A stretch of 35,417 nt of DNA, taken from positions 1 through 35,417 of the IMG/VR virus record IMGVR_UViG_3300002138_000032; one strand, 5' to 3'. Under the pieces are notes generated by a model. The model did no database searches, had not been told where the DNA came from, and saw only the letters and a program-made list of their open reading frames with translations. The DNA is from a virus. A program made the translations under genes and the position numbers. How positions within the stretch are numbered: position 1 is the stretch's first letter; every line of letters starts with the position of its first letter. This document shows positions 6,593 to 14,006 of this stretch, in pieces.

Positions 6593-7786
6593 ATGGCTCT
6601 TACACTCTACGAAAACGAATTGCTGGCCACAGTGCTGGACAAGTTCAAAGTCCAATTCCCGATGTTGTCGGCATTTACGACCGACTTCGGGAACGGTGGC
6701 GTCGTCTTGAATCAGACGAAAACCGCTCGCGTCCGCAAGGCAGCGACAGTGCGCGACTATGACGGAACGACCGGCTACGCCGCGAACGCCGCCGCCACGT
6801 CCGCTCTTCTGGAAGACGTGCCGGTCACGATGAATCGTCACAAGCACGTTCCGGTCGTCATCGACCACATCGACCAGGCTGGTTCAACCCTCAACCTCAT
6901 GGAAGAAGCGGCGGCTGAGATCGCGTTCGACCTTGGAAAAGAGGCCGTTGATTACGTCCTTTCGCTCTGTCGCGGCTCGAACTTCTCGCAAAGCAGCGAA
7001 TACACCGAGTCAAACTCGGATCTGGACGCGACCGAGAACATTCGCGGCGATCTCAACGCGATTGGAGCCCGCCAAACTGGGCGTTTCGGCATTGTTAATA
7101 CCGGCGTCGCTTTGTCGCTCGGGGTTGATTCTCGCGTCGCGAGCCGCGACTTCCACGGCATCCTGAATGGCAGTAATGCTTTCCGGGGATTTGCCAACGT
7201 CAGCGGATTCGACAATATCTGGGAATATCCCAGCCTTCCGGATAACAACCTGTCGAGCGTCACGTTTACGGCAGTCGCCGCGACGGAGGTTATTACTACC
7301 GCTACCGCTCACGGATTATCCATCGGCGATCGCGTCCAAGTATCATCGACCACAACGCTCCCGGCTGGACTGAGCGCATCGACCGACTATTTCGTGATCA
7401 CGGTGCCGTCGACGACTACGATGACCATCTCCGCAACTGACGGCGGCAGCGTCGTCAACATCACCGACACCGGCACCGGCACGCACTCGATGGTTGGATG
7501 GGAAAACCTTTCCGGGTTCTTCGGCACCAAGGAATCCATCATCCTCGTCGCTGACATTCCTCGCAGCTTGTCCAATCCTGATCCGGCGCTTGCGAACGTC
7601 GTCGATATCGAAACGATGACCGACCCTGACACCGGATTGACTATCGCGATGCTCACATGGGCAGCGGTTGGCCTGATGGACGTCTACAAGACCTGCACAT
7701 GGATCTACGGAGCCAAAGCAGGCCGCCAAGGCGGAGCTGCTGGAGTCATGACTGACTACGCAGGACATCGCCTCGTCGATCTCTAA
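6593..7786 (+). CDS. Major capsid protein with inserted HGL/GTGTHT module
   Basis: This 397-residue protein occupies the major capsid position after the protease and has the clearest Shine-Dalgarno of the head region (AAGGA at 6581-6585, seven bases before ATG). The N-terminal part (TLYENELLATVLDKF) and the motifs AEIAFDLGKEAVDYVL and ADIPRSLSNPDPALANVVDI fit HK97-fold capsid proteins of the P22/coat-like or gp5-like groups. Residues about 223-300 are an extra domain shared with four tail proteins of this phage (see repeat entries); it is placed between YPSLPDNNLSS and WENLSGFFGTKES, so the capsid fold resumes after it. It is probably displayed on the capsid surface. A strong hairpin follows the stop. 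Confidence 0.85.
   Translation: MALTLYENELLATVLDKFKVQFPMLSAFTTDFGNGGVVLNQTKTARVRKAATVRDYDGTTGYAANAAATSALLEDVPVTMNRHKHVPVVIDHIDQAGSTLNLMEEAAAEIAFDLGKEAVDYVLSLCRGSNFSQSSEYTESNSDLDATENIRGDLNAIGARQTGRFGIVNTGVALSLGVDSRVASRDFHGILNGSNAFRGFANVSGFDNIWEYPSLPDNNLSSVTFTAVAATEVITTATAHGLSIGDRVQVSSTTTLPAGLSASTDYFVITVPSTTTMTISATDGGSVVNITDTGTGTHSMVGWENLSGFFGTKESIILVADIPRSLSNPDPALANVVDIETMTDPDTGLTIAMLTWAAVGLMDVYKTCTWIYGAKAGRQGGAAGVMTDYAGHRLVDL
7259..7492 (+). repeat. HGL/GTGTHT module copy 1 (capsid)
   Basis: Residues 223-300 of the capsid protein: TATAHGLSIGDRVQV, LPAGLSASTDYFV, TISATDGGSVVNI and TDTGTGTHS. This is one of the most complete copies of the family and serves as the reference pattern for the others. 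Confidence 0.8.
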
Positions 7787-7802
7787 TTTCGTTGTTGCTC
7801 GT

Positions 7803-7840
7803 GAGGGAGGCTGAGTTTGTGGGATTTCTCAGCCTCCCTC
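7803..7840 (+). terminator. Strong hairpin after capsid gene
   Basis: A perfect 13-bp stem, GAGGGAGGCTGAG (7803-7815) and CTCAGCCTCCCTC (7828-7840), with a 12-base loop, follows the capsid stop by 17 bases. Only three T residues follow, so it may be a partial terminator or an RNA 3' end stabiliser that sets capsid expression above downstream genes. Confidence 0.7.
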
Positions 7841-7866
7841 TTTACCACCCCAACTGAAAAAAACAG

Positions 7867-8136
7867 ATGATTAAAGCAATAACGATAGGCTATCCAGATC
7901 CGAAGTGTAAAGACACGCACAAGATCCTCTACTCCGGCAACGACAAGGGCCAGGCGCGAGCGGTGGCTGAAGCGGCTACCGATATGGCGGTCGTCGAGGT
8001 TATTTACCCGACCGCATACATCAAGCGGATCGCTCATGCGCAACCAGTCGCCAAGGCTGAGGTGGCGGTAGAAGAAGAGGCTGAAGAACCAGCCGAAGAA
8101 AAACGCGGACGCGGACGCCCGAAGAAGTCAGACTAA
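7867..8136 (+). CDS. Small acidic protein with basic AT-hook-like tail
   Basis: This 89-residue protein has a folded N-terminal part (MIKAITIGYPDPKCKDTHKI), then an alanine/glutamate-rich linker (VAVEEEAEEPAEEKRGRGRP) ending in an RGRGRPKK tail, which resembles an AT-hook. Its place after the capsid and before the head-tail connector suggests a minor head or DNA-facing protein, but no family is recognised. Its stop overlaps the next ATG (TAATG). Confidence 0.65.
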   Translation: MIKAITIGYPDPKCKDTHKILYSGNDKGQARAVAEAATDMAVVEVIYPTAYIKRIAHAQPVAKAEVAVEEEAEEPAEEKRGRGRPKKSD

Positions 8137-8720
8137 TGTTTATTTCATCCGTCAGAACCGTAGCGCCGTCAGAGGCCGCTGTCTCGCTCGCCGATATGAA
8201 GGATTTCCTTTATATCAGCGACTCGGACAGCGACGCTCTGATTACGGCGCACATCGCGACGGCGGAGAAATGGCTGGAGGACGTGGCCGGGCTGGCGCTG
8301 CTCACTCAGACGCGCCGGGCAAGCTACGAATGCCTGGGCGACGATCGGGTATTAATTCTGCCGCGCCCGCCGTTGCAGAGCGTCACAACGCTGGAATATC
8401 TCGATCTCAACGCGACATGGCAAACGCTATCTAGCGGGCTCTACGATTTGCAAATCGACCGTCAACCTGCTCGATTGCAGATCCGAAGCGGATCAGTCCC
8501 GAGCGTGCATTCGACGATCGCGATGCGCTGGCGCGTTACCTACGTGGCCGGATTCGCCGATACAGCGGCAGATCTCAAGACGGCAGAACCGACGCTCGTC
8601 CAGCTCGTCCAGTGCATGGTCAAGGATATCGATGAGGGATGCGGCCTCGATGACAGCAAGTCCGCCAAGGCGATCCTCAAACTGTATCGAATCCAACCCG
8701 TATCACTAGACGCGGCATGA
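8136..8720 (+). CDS. Head-tail connector protein, gp6/phiE125 gp8-like
   Basis: This 194-residue protein shows the pattern of HK97 gp6-like connectors: SLADMKDFLYISDSDSDALI, AHIATAEKWLEDVAG, a central YDLQIDRQPARLQI and the typical WRVTYVAGFADTAADL segment before helical AEPTLVQLVQCMVKDI. These proteins form the ring that joins portal to the tail completion proteins. It overlaps the next gene by four bases (ATGA), as expected in a connector operon. Confidence 0.8.
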   Translation: MFISSVRTVAPSEAAVSLADMKDFLYISDSDSDALITAHIATAEKWLEDVAGLALLTQTRRASYECLGDDRVLILPRPPLQSVTTLEYLDLNATWQTLSSGLYDLQIDRQPARLQIRSGSVPSVHSTIAMRWRVTYVAGFADTAADLKTAEPTLVQLVQCMVKDIDEGCGLDDSKSAKAILKLYRIQPVSLDAA

Positions 8721-9055
8721 GTGCAATCTGCGAGCCATTAGTCAGAGCCAAGATCGTGATCGAGATCCCGAGCGACGAAGGCACGGGGCCGGAGGACGTG
8801 ACGACATGGGCGGCAGTCGGCGAGCCCTGGGCGGAGATCGAACACAAAGACGGCGACGAAGATCAGGCGGCAGATCAGCAATACGCACGCGGCAATACAG
8901 TTTTCAAGATTCGCTACTCGAACGCATACGCGGAAGTGAACGCCCGGCATCGCATCCGCTTCGATGGCGACACTTACGACATTCTCGACTTTCAAAAGGT
9001 TCCGGCCATTCGGGCGCGGCAACTCAAAATAACAGCGAAAACACGCAGAGACTAA
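8717..9055 (+). CDS. Head closure / head-tail adaptor protein
   Basis: This 112-residue protein has the compact beta pattern of SPP1 gp16 / HK97 gp7-type head closure proteins: TTWAAVGEPWAEIE, NTVFKIRYSNAYAEVNARHRI, FDGDTYDILDFQKV and a final LKITAKTR. It seals the connector after packaging. Position right after the gp6-like gene agrees. The start overlaps the previous stop. Confidence 0.8.
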   Translation: MSAICEPLVRAKIVIEIPSDEGTGPEDVTTWAAVGEPWAEIEHKDGDEDQAADQQYARGNTVFKIRYSNAYAEVNARHRIRFDGDTYDILDFQKVPAIRARQLKITAKTRRD

Positions 9056-9056
9056 C

Positions 9057-9482
9057 ATGGCAACATTATCACAGACAGCAACAAGCGTTCTCAAATCAAG
9101 CAGCGCATCCGTCCAGACGGGCGAAGGCATCGCTGGCGGAACGATCACAGCAGGAATGCCGATCTACATCGACACGGCAGCTTCGAACGTATTAAAAGCG
9201 GCAACCGGAGCCTCTGCCGTCCTCGCCGACGTTTGCGGCATCGCACTCAATGGCGGAGCGATCGGCCAGACGATCGAATATGTCACTCGCGACCCGGCGC
9301 TCGTGATTGGCGCGACGGTTGCGGTCGGAACTACCTACGTTCTCGCTTTGGCTGGCGGAGTTTGTCCGGACGCTGACATCACCACTGGAGGGTTTAAGAC
9401 CGTCCTGGGGCCAGCTACCACTACCACCACAATCAACTTCTCAGTCGGTTCTCGCATGCAAGCCGGAGTTGCTCACGCCTAA
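9057..9482 (+). CDS. Putative capsid decoration-type protein
   Basis: This 141-residue protein is nearly free of aromatic residues and rich in Ala, Gly and Thr. It contains the pattern GTITAGMPIYIDTAASNVLKA, ADVCGIALNGGAIGQTIEY, VIGATVAVGTTYVLA. This resembles small trimeric decoration or DUF2190-like proteins that turn capsid-bound beta barrels. Those genes normally lie next to the capsid gene, whereas this one sits among connectors, so the assignment is tentative. A minor tail component is an alternative. Confidence 0.5.
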   Translation: MATLSQTATSVLKSSSASVQTGEGIAGGTITAGMPIYIDTAASNVLKAATGASAVLADVCGIALNGGAIGQTIEYVTRDPALVIGATVAVGTTYVLALAGGVCPDADITTGGFKTVLGPATTTTTINFSVGSRMQAGVAHA

Positions 9483-9902
9483 ATGATCAAGGTTAAGCTC
9501 AACACGACGCAGTGGAAAAAGATCGGCACCAAGCTCGATCGGATGGCCTCGCGTGCTGAGAAGGCTGGTAACGCGGCAGCGATTAATAAGGCGGCAACTC
9601 CGATGCTGGCGGCGGCAAAGCAAGGCGCTCCGGTCAGGACTGGCAAGCTCAAGAAGTCGCTAGTCAAGCGAGTCAAGCGAGTGGGCGGAGTCGTCGTCGG
9701 CAAGATCGGAATCAAGCCGAAAACCTACGGCAATAGGATTCTCCACCTACTGGAATTCGGAACCAGTAAGATGAGAGCGCATCCATTCCTTCGCCCGGCC
9801 TACTACCAGACCCGCGACGAAGCGAAAGCGATCTACAAGCGCGAGATCTGGGCAGACATCCAAAAGCACGTCCGTAAGGAGCGGGAGAAAGCAGGCATCT
9901 AA
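9483..9902 (+). CDS. HK97 gp10-like tail completion protein
   Basis: This 139-residue basic protein has the gp10 hallmark motifs: AAKQGAPVRTGKLKKSL early and HLLEFGTSKMRAHPFLRPAY late. The PVRTGxLkxS and EFGTskmxAhPFLrPA pair is diagnostic. Family members act at the neck or tail end during head-tail joining. It starts directly at the preceding stop and overlaps the next gene (TAATG). Confidence 0.88.
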   Translation: MIKVKLNTTQWKKIGTKLDRMASRAEKAGNAAAINKAATPMLAAAKQGAPVRTGKLKKSLVKRVKRVGGVVVGKIGIKPKTYGNRILHLLEFGTSKMRAHPFLRPAYYQTRDEAKAIYKREIWADIQKHVRKEREKAGI

Positions 9903-10315
9903 TGGCGACGATCGCAACAGCTCAAATCCTAACCGATCTGCACGCGGAAATCCTCTCGGATTCCGGTGTGACGGCTCTCATCGGGACGCGGCTCCGCTAC
10001 GGCAAGGCGCGACAGAAAGAGGCTATGCCTTACGTCGTCTATCAGATCCTGACAAAGATCCCAACGCTCACGCACGATGGCGATGCCAGCCACGCTCAGA
10101 TGCCGATGCAATTCGACGTTTGGGCAGCGACTCACTACCAGGCAACGCAAGTCGCCGACGCTCTGGAGTCGAAGCTCGTAGGAATCAAAACAAGTCGCGG
10201 ATCTACGGGGATTCAATTCGGCAATCTTGATCGGGCATTCACAGCATTCGACGACGAAACGGAATTTTGCCGATTCAGCGGAGACTTCAATTTCTTCTTC
10301 GGCATCGCCAGTTAA
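9902..10315 (+). CDS. Tail terminator protein, DUF3168-like
   Basis: This 137-residue protein contains MPYVVYQILTKIPTLTHDG, MQFDVWAATHYQATQVADAL and a C-terminal FCRFSGDFNFFF strand, the pattern of DUF3168 tail terminators (lambda gpU position). It would cap the tail tube. After it, the expected major tail protein is delayed by about 2.5 kb of non-canonical genes. Confidence 0.82.
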   Translation: MATIATAQILTDLHAEILSDSGVTALIGTRLRYGKARQKEAMPYVVYQILTKIPTLTHDGDASHAQMPMQFDVWAATHYQATQVADALESKLVGIKTSRGSTGIQFGNLDRAFTAFDDETEFCRFSGDFNFFFGIAS

Positions 10316-10335
10316 ATACTCAAAAAAAATAAGAC

Positions 10336-10602
10336 ATGTCAAAACAAGACGAAATGCTAGGCCAGGAAGGGCTCGATTATTTTGCTGATACCGACGCGCA
10401 CACGCCGGGCGGCGGGAAATCGCATTGGGTCACTGTCCAGGCGCACGGGGCGGCGGCAGTCGTCGCCAGTCTGAGCCTGAGCAACTCTAACGTAGCTACA
10501 ATCGCAAGCTTCACTCTCGCGCAAGGCGAGGCATTCTTCGGTCAAGTCACAAGTATCACGCTTACAAGCGGAGCCGTCCGATGCTACCGTAATACATTAT
10601 GA
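10336..10602 (+). CDS. Small phage protein, unknown
   Basis: This 88-residue protein contains HWVTVQAHGAAAVVASLSLS and FGQVTSITLTSGAVRCYRNT. The layout (VQ..AAAVVA..... then GxxTSITLTSGxVxxY) recurs in small phage proteins found near tail genes and probably forms a beta sandwich. No activity is known to me. The leader is A-rich (CAAAAAAAATAAGAC) with no Shine-Dalgarno. Its TGA overlaps the ATG of a 40-residue gene. Confidence 0.6.
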   Translation: MSKQDEMLGQEGLDYFADTDAHTPGGGKSHWVTVQAHGAAAVVASLSLSNSNVATIASFTLAQGEAFFGQVTSITLTSGAVRCYRNTL

Positions 10603-10721
10603 TGCTCGCTCTTACACTATCACTAAACGCCATCACATTTGGAGGATTTGGATGGAAAGTGGACGGAGAGGGGCATTACATCCTCGATGGAGAAGGAAAT
10701 AAAATCGCGATTGCAACCTGA
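10599..10721 (+). CDS. 40-residue protein coupled to the preceding gene
   Basis: This short gene (MMLALTLSLNAITFGGFGWK, then VDGEGHYILDGEGNKIAIAT) overlaps the stop of the preceding gene as ATGA and ends one base before the ATG of the signal-peptide fibre gene. The tight packing and the sensible sequence, with glycine-rich beta-turn repeats DGEGHYILDGEGN, support it as real. Function is unknown. A second ATG directly follows the first, so the start could be 10602. Confidence 0.6.
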   Translation: MMLALTLSLNAITFGGFGWKVDGEGHYILDGEGNKIAIAT

Positions 10722-10722
10722 T

Positions 10723-12408
10723 ATGAAAAATCTCTTACTATTATGCCTGGTGTTTACAGGATCGTGCATTGCACAGGACACCGCTGTTAACTCTGCTACG
10801 CACGATCACGCAAGTGCTGCCGAGTGGTTCGAGAGGAACACTGTCACGGTTAATAAAGCCGCTGGAAACTTCTCAGGGCTACTCTATGACTACACGCTGA
10901 CCAGTGCGCCGGGAACGGATAACAGGCTGATTGATTTCATTGTAGACTCCACATCTGTTTTTCGCGTGAATGAAGATGGGCAATTAACTTTGGTGAATGG
11001 AGTAATGACTGGCCAGTCCCTTGCTGGCTCTGCCAGCAACTCTGTCCTAGACCTAGCAACAACGTGGAGCACGACGGGCACGCCAACGGCACTGAAGCTC
11101 AATGTCACTGACACGGCGAGTAATGCGAGTAGTCTGCTCATGGACTTGCAGGTTGGGGGAACGAGTAAGTTTAAGGTTACTAAGAGCGGCGCAGTCACAG
11201 TAGCCAATATCGATGTAGCAGGCGACGTGGCTGTTAAGAACGGCACCAGTGCAGTTGAGCAGACGATCTACAACACCTACACTGACGCCAGTAACTACGA
11301 AGGGTTAGAGATCGGATTTAAGGACACGGTGAACGTCGCAACGATCAAGACGACTGGCAGCGGAACTGGAGCGGTGACTCCGAGGGCGTTGCGGTTGGAG
11401 TCGCAGGGTGCAAGATTTCTCCACCAGACTGGTGCAACTACCAACTTATTTGCTGGAGATAGATCAGGGAATTACGCAGTATCTGGCTCAAACAATACAG
11501 GGGCAGGTTATAACACGCTCGCCTCGGCAACTTCAGGGGTTTTAAATTCAGCATTCGGGTCAGGCGCTTTAGACGCTGAAACAACCGGATCATACAATAC
11601 AGCGGTTGGGGGAGGTTCTCTTGGGGGACAAAATGGGGCAACCTACAACACTGCGGTGGGGCGAGGCGCAGGATTGCTGCTAAGCACAAGCTCGTATAAT
11701 ACGATTATCGGCGGACTGGCTCTGGACGCAGAAACTACAGGAAGTTATAATACTGCGGTAGGTTGGGGTGTTTTCACCGACCAAAATGGCGGTAATTACA
11801 ATGATGGATTTGGTTACAACGTAGGAGCAAGCATCTCGACAGGGACAAACAATGCCGCGTTTGGGTCTTACTCTATCGACGCAGAAACGACTGGGGTGGG
11901 TAATAGCGCATTCGGATATCAGGTGCTGACTAAGCAAAATGGAGCATCAGGCAATGCCGCGTTTGGGCGAGGAAGTGGCAGCGAAGTGACCACTGGGTCA
12001 AATAATTCGCTATTTGGGTCATATGCCGGAGATAATTTAACTTCAGGCTCATCCAATATCATCCTCGGCTACAACATCGACGCCCAATCCGCCACAGCCT
12101 CCGGCCAGATCAGCATCGGCAACCTGATCTTTGGAACGGATGTTGGCACAGGGACGACTGCGAGCACGGGGAACGTAGGAATCGGCGTCGTCGCACCAGC
12201 GAACAAACTCTCAGTAGACGGCACGATTAAATCCAAAACCTACACGGTCGCCACTCTCCCTGATGCCGCTACGGTGGGCGCAGGCGCAACGGCATTTGTT
12301 TCTGACGGCTCAGTCGTCCACGCTGGTAACAGCGGAACCGTAGTCGCTGGATCTGGCGCGAATTTCGTCCCCGTCTACAGCGACGGGACAGACTGGAGGA
12401 TCCAATAA
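10723..12408 (+). CDS. Signal-peptide fibre/adhesin with 51-residue repeats
   Basis: From ATG 10723 the 561-residue product begins with a Sec-type signal peptide (MKNLLLLCLVFTGSCIAQD). The next part (TLTSAPGTDNRLIDFIVDST, GTPTALKLNVTDTASNASS) matches repeats common in phage fibre shafts. The middle has YadA-head-like units (SYNTAVG, NYNDGFG, NNAAFG) organised in a 51-residue superrepeat present three times. The C-terminus (TLPDAATVGAGATAFVSDGS ... VPVYSDGTDWRI) is a frequent fibre tip motif. A cleavable signal peptide is odd for a virion protein assembled in the cytoplasm. It could be a secreted adhesin carried as a moron or a fibre with an unusual route. The frame stays open to ATG 10639, but that covers the 40-residue gene. 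Confidence 0.75.
   Translation: MKNLLLLCLVFTGSCIAQDTAVNSATHDHASAAEWFERNTVTVNKAAGNFSGLLYDYTLTSAPGTDNRLIDFIVDSTSVFRVNEDGQLTLVNGVMTGQSLAGSASNSVLDLATTWSTTGTPTALKLNVTDTASNASSLLMDLQVGGTSKFKVTKSGAVTVANIDVAGDVAVKNGTSAVEQTIYNTYTDASNYEGLEIGFKDTVNVATIKTTGSGTGAVTPRALRLESQGARFLHQTGATTNLFAGDRSGNYAVSGSNNTGAGYNTLASATSGVLNSAFGSGALDAETTGSYNTAVGGGSLGGQNGATYNTAVGRGAGLLLSTSSYNTIIGGLALDAETTGSYNTAVGWGVFTDQNGGNYNDGFGYNVGASISTGTNNAAFGSYSIDAETTGVGNSAFGYQVLTKQNGASGNAAFGRGSGSEVTTGSNNSLFGSYAGDNLTSGSSNIILGYNIDAQSATASGQISIGNLIFGTDVGTGTTASTGNVGIGVVAPANKLSVDGTIKSKTYTVATLPDAATVGAGATAFVSDGSVVHAGNSGTVVAGSGANFVPVYSDGTDWRIQ
11566..12024 (+). repeat. Three tandem 153-bp units in the fibre gene
   Basis: Each unit starts with (A/S)(L/I)DAETTG and spans exactly 51 codons: starts at 11566, 11719 and 11872. 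Within each unit three NxAxG/NTAVG-type short repeats recur, separated by QNG. The units are diverged at DNA level, so they are old or under selection rather than a recent expansion. Confidence 0.75.
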
Positions 12409-12445
12409 TCTAACTCAGCATCTTATCTCTCTGTCTCGCACAAAC

Positions 12446-12865
12446 ATGAAATCAAAACTCAAAATCACCACATGGGCGCTCTGCGCATTCACATTCTGTT
12501 GCGTCGGAACCTGGCTGGCTGCTCAGTCGCCAATTCCAGCAAAAGCGGAGCTCGTGAAACCAGCTGTGCCAGAGAAGCGATTTCCAGCTTACTGGGTTCG
12601 CAACTTCCAGGCTCGTGCCTCATCGCCGACCGAGGGGACTTATTACCTTGAGTTGATCCCGTATAATCCTGAGACTGGTGAGCTGGATCATTCAGCGCCG
12701 AAGGAATTCAGTGGCAGTCTGTGGGAATTGACCAGCGAAGTTCCGGAAGCCGCGCAGGCAATGAGCGCTGTGTTTATCGCTGTGCCCGCAATCGAGAAAT
12801 GGATTGACGATAAGGCAGCAGCTGCAGCCGCAGCAGACGAAGCCGAAGCAGCCGAACCTAGATAA
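12446..12865 (+). CDS. Secreted or membrane-anchored small protein
   Basis: This 139-residue protein starts with a signal peptide or signal anchor (KITTWALCAFTFCCVGTWLA, then AQ). The mature part has PAYWVRNFQARASSPTEGTY and an alanine/glutamate-rich helical C-terminus. It contains two Cys in the hydrophobic stretch but no clear lipobox. I do not recognise it. It sits 38 bases after the signal-peptide fibre gene and 24 bases before the tail tube gene, so the two exported proteins are probably partners. Confidence 0.6.
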   Translation: MKSKLKITTWALCAFTFCCVGTWLAAQSPIPAKAELVKPAVPEKRFPAYWVRNFQARASSPTEGTYYLELIPYNPETGELDHSAPKEFSGSLWELTSEVPEAAQAMSAVFIAVPAIEKWIDDKAAAAAAADEAEAAEPR

Positions 12866-12888
12866 TCTAACATTAACAGAAATAAAAC

Positions 12889-13296
12889 ATGGCTAAAACA
12901 TCATCCTTCGGAGTCCAATTTAAGCAGGGCTCGAACGTCATCGCAAACCTTGAAAGCCTGGGAGAGTTTAACCTCGGAACGAAAGAATTTGTCGATTGCA
13001 CCACTCATGACGGGGCGACTCGTTTCCGTGAATATCTGGGAACGCTGCAAGATAGCGGATCGGTTACCGCGACGCTCGCATGGGACCCGGCTGAGGCAAC
13101 CCACGCCGCTCTCGCTGCCGCTGCAACCACGATCGCAAACGAGACATGGAGCGCGATTTTCCCGACCGATCCAAGCGTCACTTGGAGCTTCACCGGCCAA
13201 GTCGAATCGTTCTCGATCGGCGATACTCCGGTTGATGGGAAGCACATGGCAACGGTTTCAATCAAGCGCACGACTGGCGGATTCACTGAGTCCTAA
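12889..13296 (+). CDS. Major tail (tube) protein
   Basis: This 135-residue protein fits a lambda gpV / TP901-type tail tube subunit: FGVQFKQGSNVIANLESLGE at the start, a DCTTHDGATRFREYLGTLQD segment, GSVTATLAWDP and TWSFTGQVESFSIGDTPVDG near the end. The strand-rich N-terminal tube domain is present and there is no C-terminal Ig-like addition. It precedes the G/GT chaperone gene, as in lambda. A hairpin follows it. Confidence 0.85.
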   Translation: MAKTSSFGVQFKQGSNVIANLESLGEFNLGTKEFVDCTTHDGATRFREYLGTLQDSGSVTATLAWDPAEATHAALAAAATTIANETWSAIFPTDPSVTWSFTGQVESFSIGDTPVDGKHMATVSIKRTTGGFTES

Positions 13297-13320
13297 TTTC
13301 CTCGCCACCACAGCCAGGCC

Positions 13321-13350
13321 AGCGGGGCACCTGGTTAAAAACGCCCCGCT
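13321..13350 (+). terminator. Hairpin after tail tube gene
   Basis: AGCGGGGC (13321-13328) and GCCCCGCT (13343-13350) form a perfect 8-bp stem with a 14-base loop, 24 bases past the tail tube stop. No T run follows, so it is more likely an mRNA end stabiliser or attenuator than a full terminator. It parallels the hairpin after the capsid gene. Confidence 0.5.
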
Positions 13351-13359
13351 TCAATCTGT

Positions 13360-13740
13360 ATGGACGACGAACTAACACTAAAACTTGGAGACAAGACATT
13401 TCGACTCGAACTCAATGGCGGAAGCCTTTGGGATTTCGAGGAAGCTGGGCACTCGCTCAGTGACGTTGATGGCGGCATGAAGGCAATGATAACGCTCGCG
13501 TATTATTGCATCCAGCCGTCCGTTGGAATTTACGCCGGACGTGACGACATCACGCCGCGAGATTTCGCAGGGATGATTCGAGGCAAAGACTTCGCCGCGT
13601 TCCTGCCAGTTTCGAAGAAGCTTTTCGCGTCCCTGAGCATGTCAGACGACTCCGAAAAAAAGGACGAAGCTGGGCCTTCTTTCGAGTTGAGCTCGGCATC
13701 AAAACCAAAGAATTCCAAAGCTACAGCTATCGCCAGTTAA
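13360..13740 (+). CDS. Tail assembly chaperone, gpG-like
   Basis: This 126-residue protein (MDDELTLKLGDKTFRLELNG ... FAGMIRGKDFAAFLPVSKKL) occupies the gpG slot between tube and tape measure. It chaperones the tape measure during tail assembly. Near its end the sequence carries a canonical slippery heptamer, and a minority of ribosomes should shift to make the GT product. The 0-frame tail after the slip site (DEAGPSFELSSASKPKNSKA) is of low complexity, as expected for a short alternative end. Confidence 0.85.
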   Translation: MDDELTLKLGDKTFRLELNGGSLWDFEEAGHSLSDVDGGMKAMITLAYYCIQPSVGIYAGRDDITPRDFAGMIRGKDFAAFLPVSKKLFASLSMSDDSEKKDEAGPSFELSSASKPKNSKATAIAS

Positions 13741-14006
13741 CCGAGCTTTATCGAGCATGGGAGGACAAAATCAAACGCGAGCGGCTCTGGCAATCGCATC
13801 TTGCATGCGCAACTCTCAACGTCATTGACTCTACCATTCCGAGAAAGCCGGGTGCGAGCCTGAGAGGATTCAAAATCTCCGATCTCATGCCGGATCACCA
13901 AGACGCCAAGCCGAAACGCAAACCGCAAACCATGGAGCAAATGAAGATGATCGCTGAAATGTTCGCCGCTGGCGGATGGGGCACGATCACGATTGGTAAA
14001 AACTAA
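13360..14006 (+). CDS. gpGT-like frameshift product
   Basis: The 215-residue product is read in frame from 13360 to 13662, then -1 frame from 13662 to the TAA at 14004-14006. The shifted part reads as good protein: FFRVELGIKTKEFQSYSYRQ, LTELYRAWEDKIKRERLWQS, then a long basic helical segment MEQMKMIAEMFAAGG. No start codon with a ribosome site opens this frame, and it runs through to overlap the tape measure ATG (TAATG). This is the lambda G/T arrangement; the T domain is expected to bind tail tube protein. Confidence 0.85.
13656..13662 (+). promoter_or_regulatory. -1 frameshift slippery site A-AAA-AAG
   Basis: In the gpG frame the codons read gaA AAA AAG, the canonical X-XXY-YYZ heptamer for -1 slippage, inside a run of seven A residues. 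It lies 78 bases before the gpG stop and directly upstream of the well-formed T frame. Confidence 0.88.
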
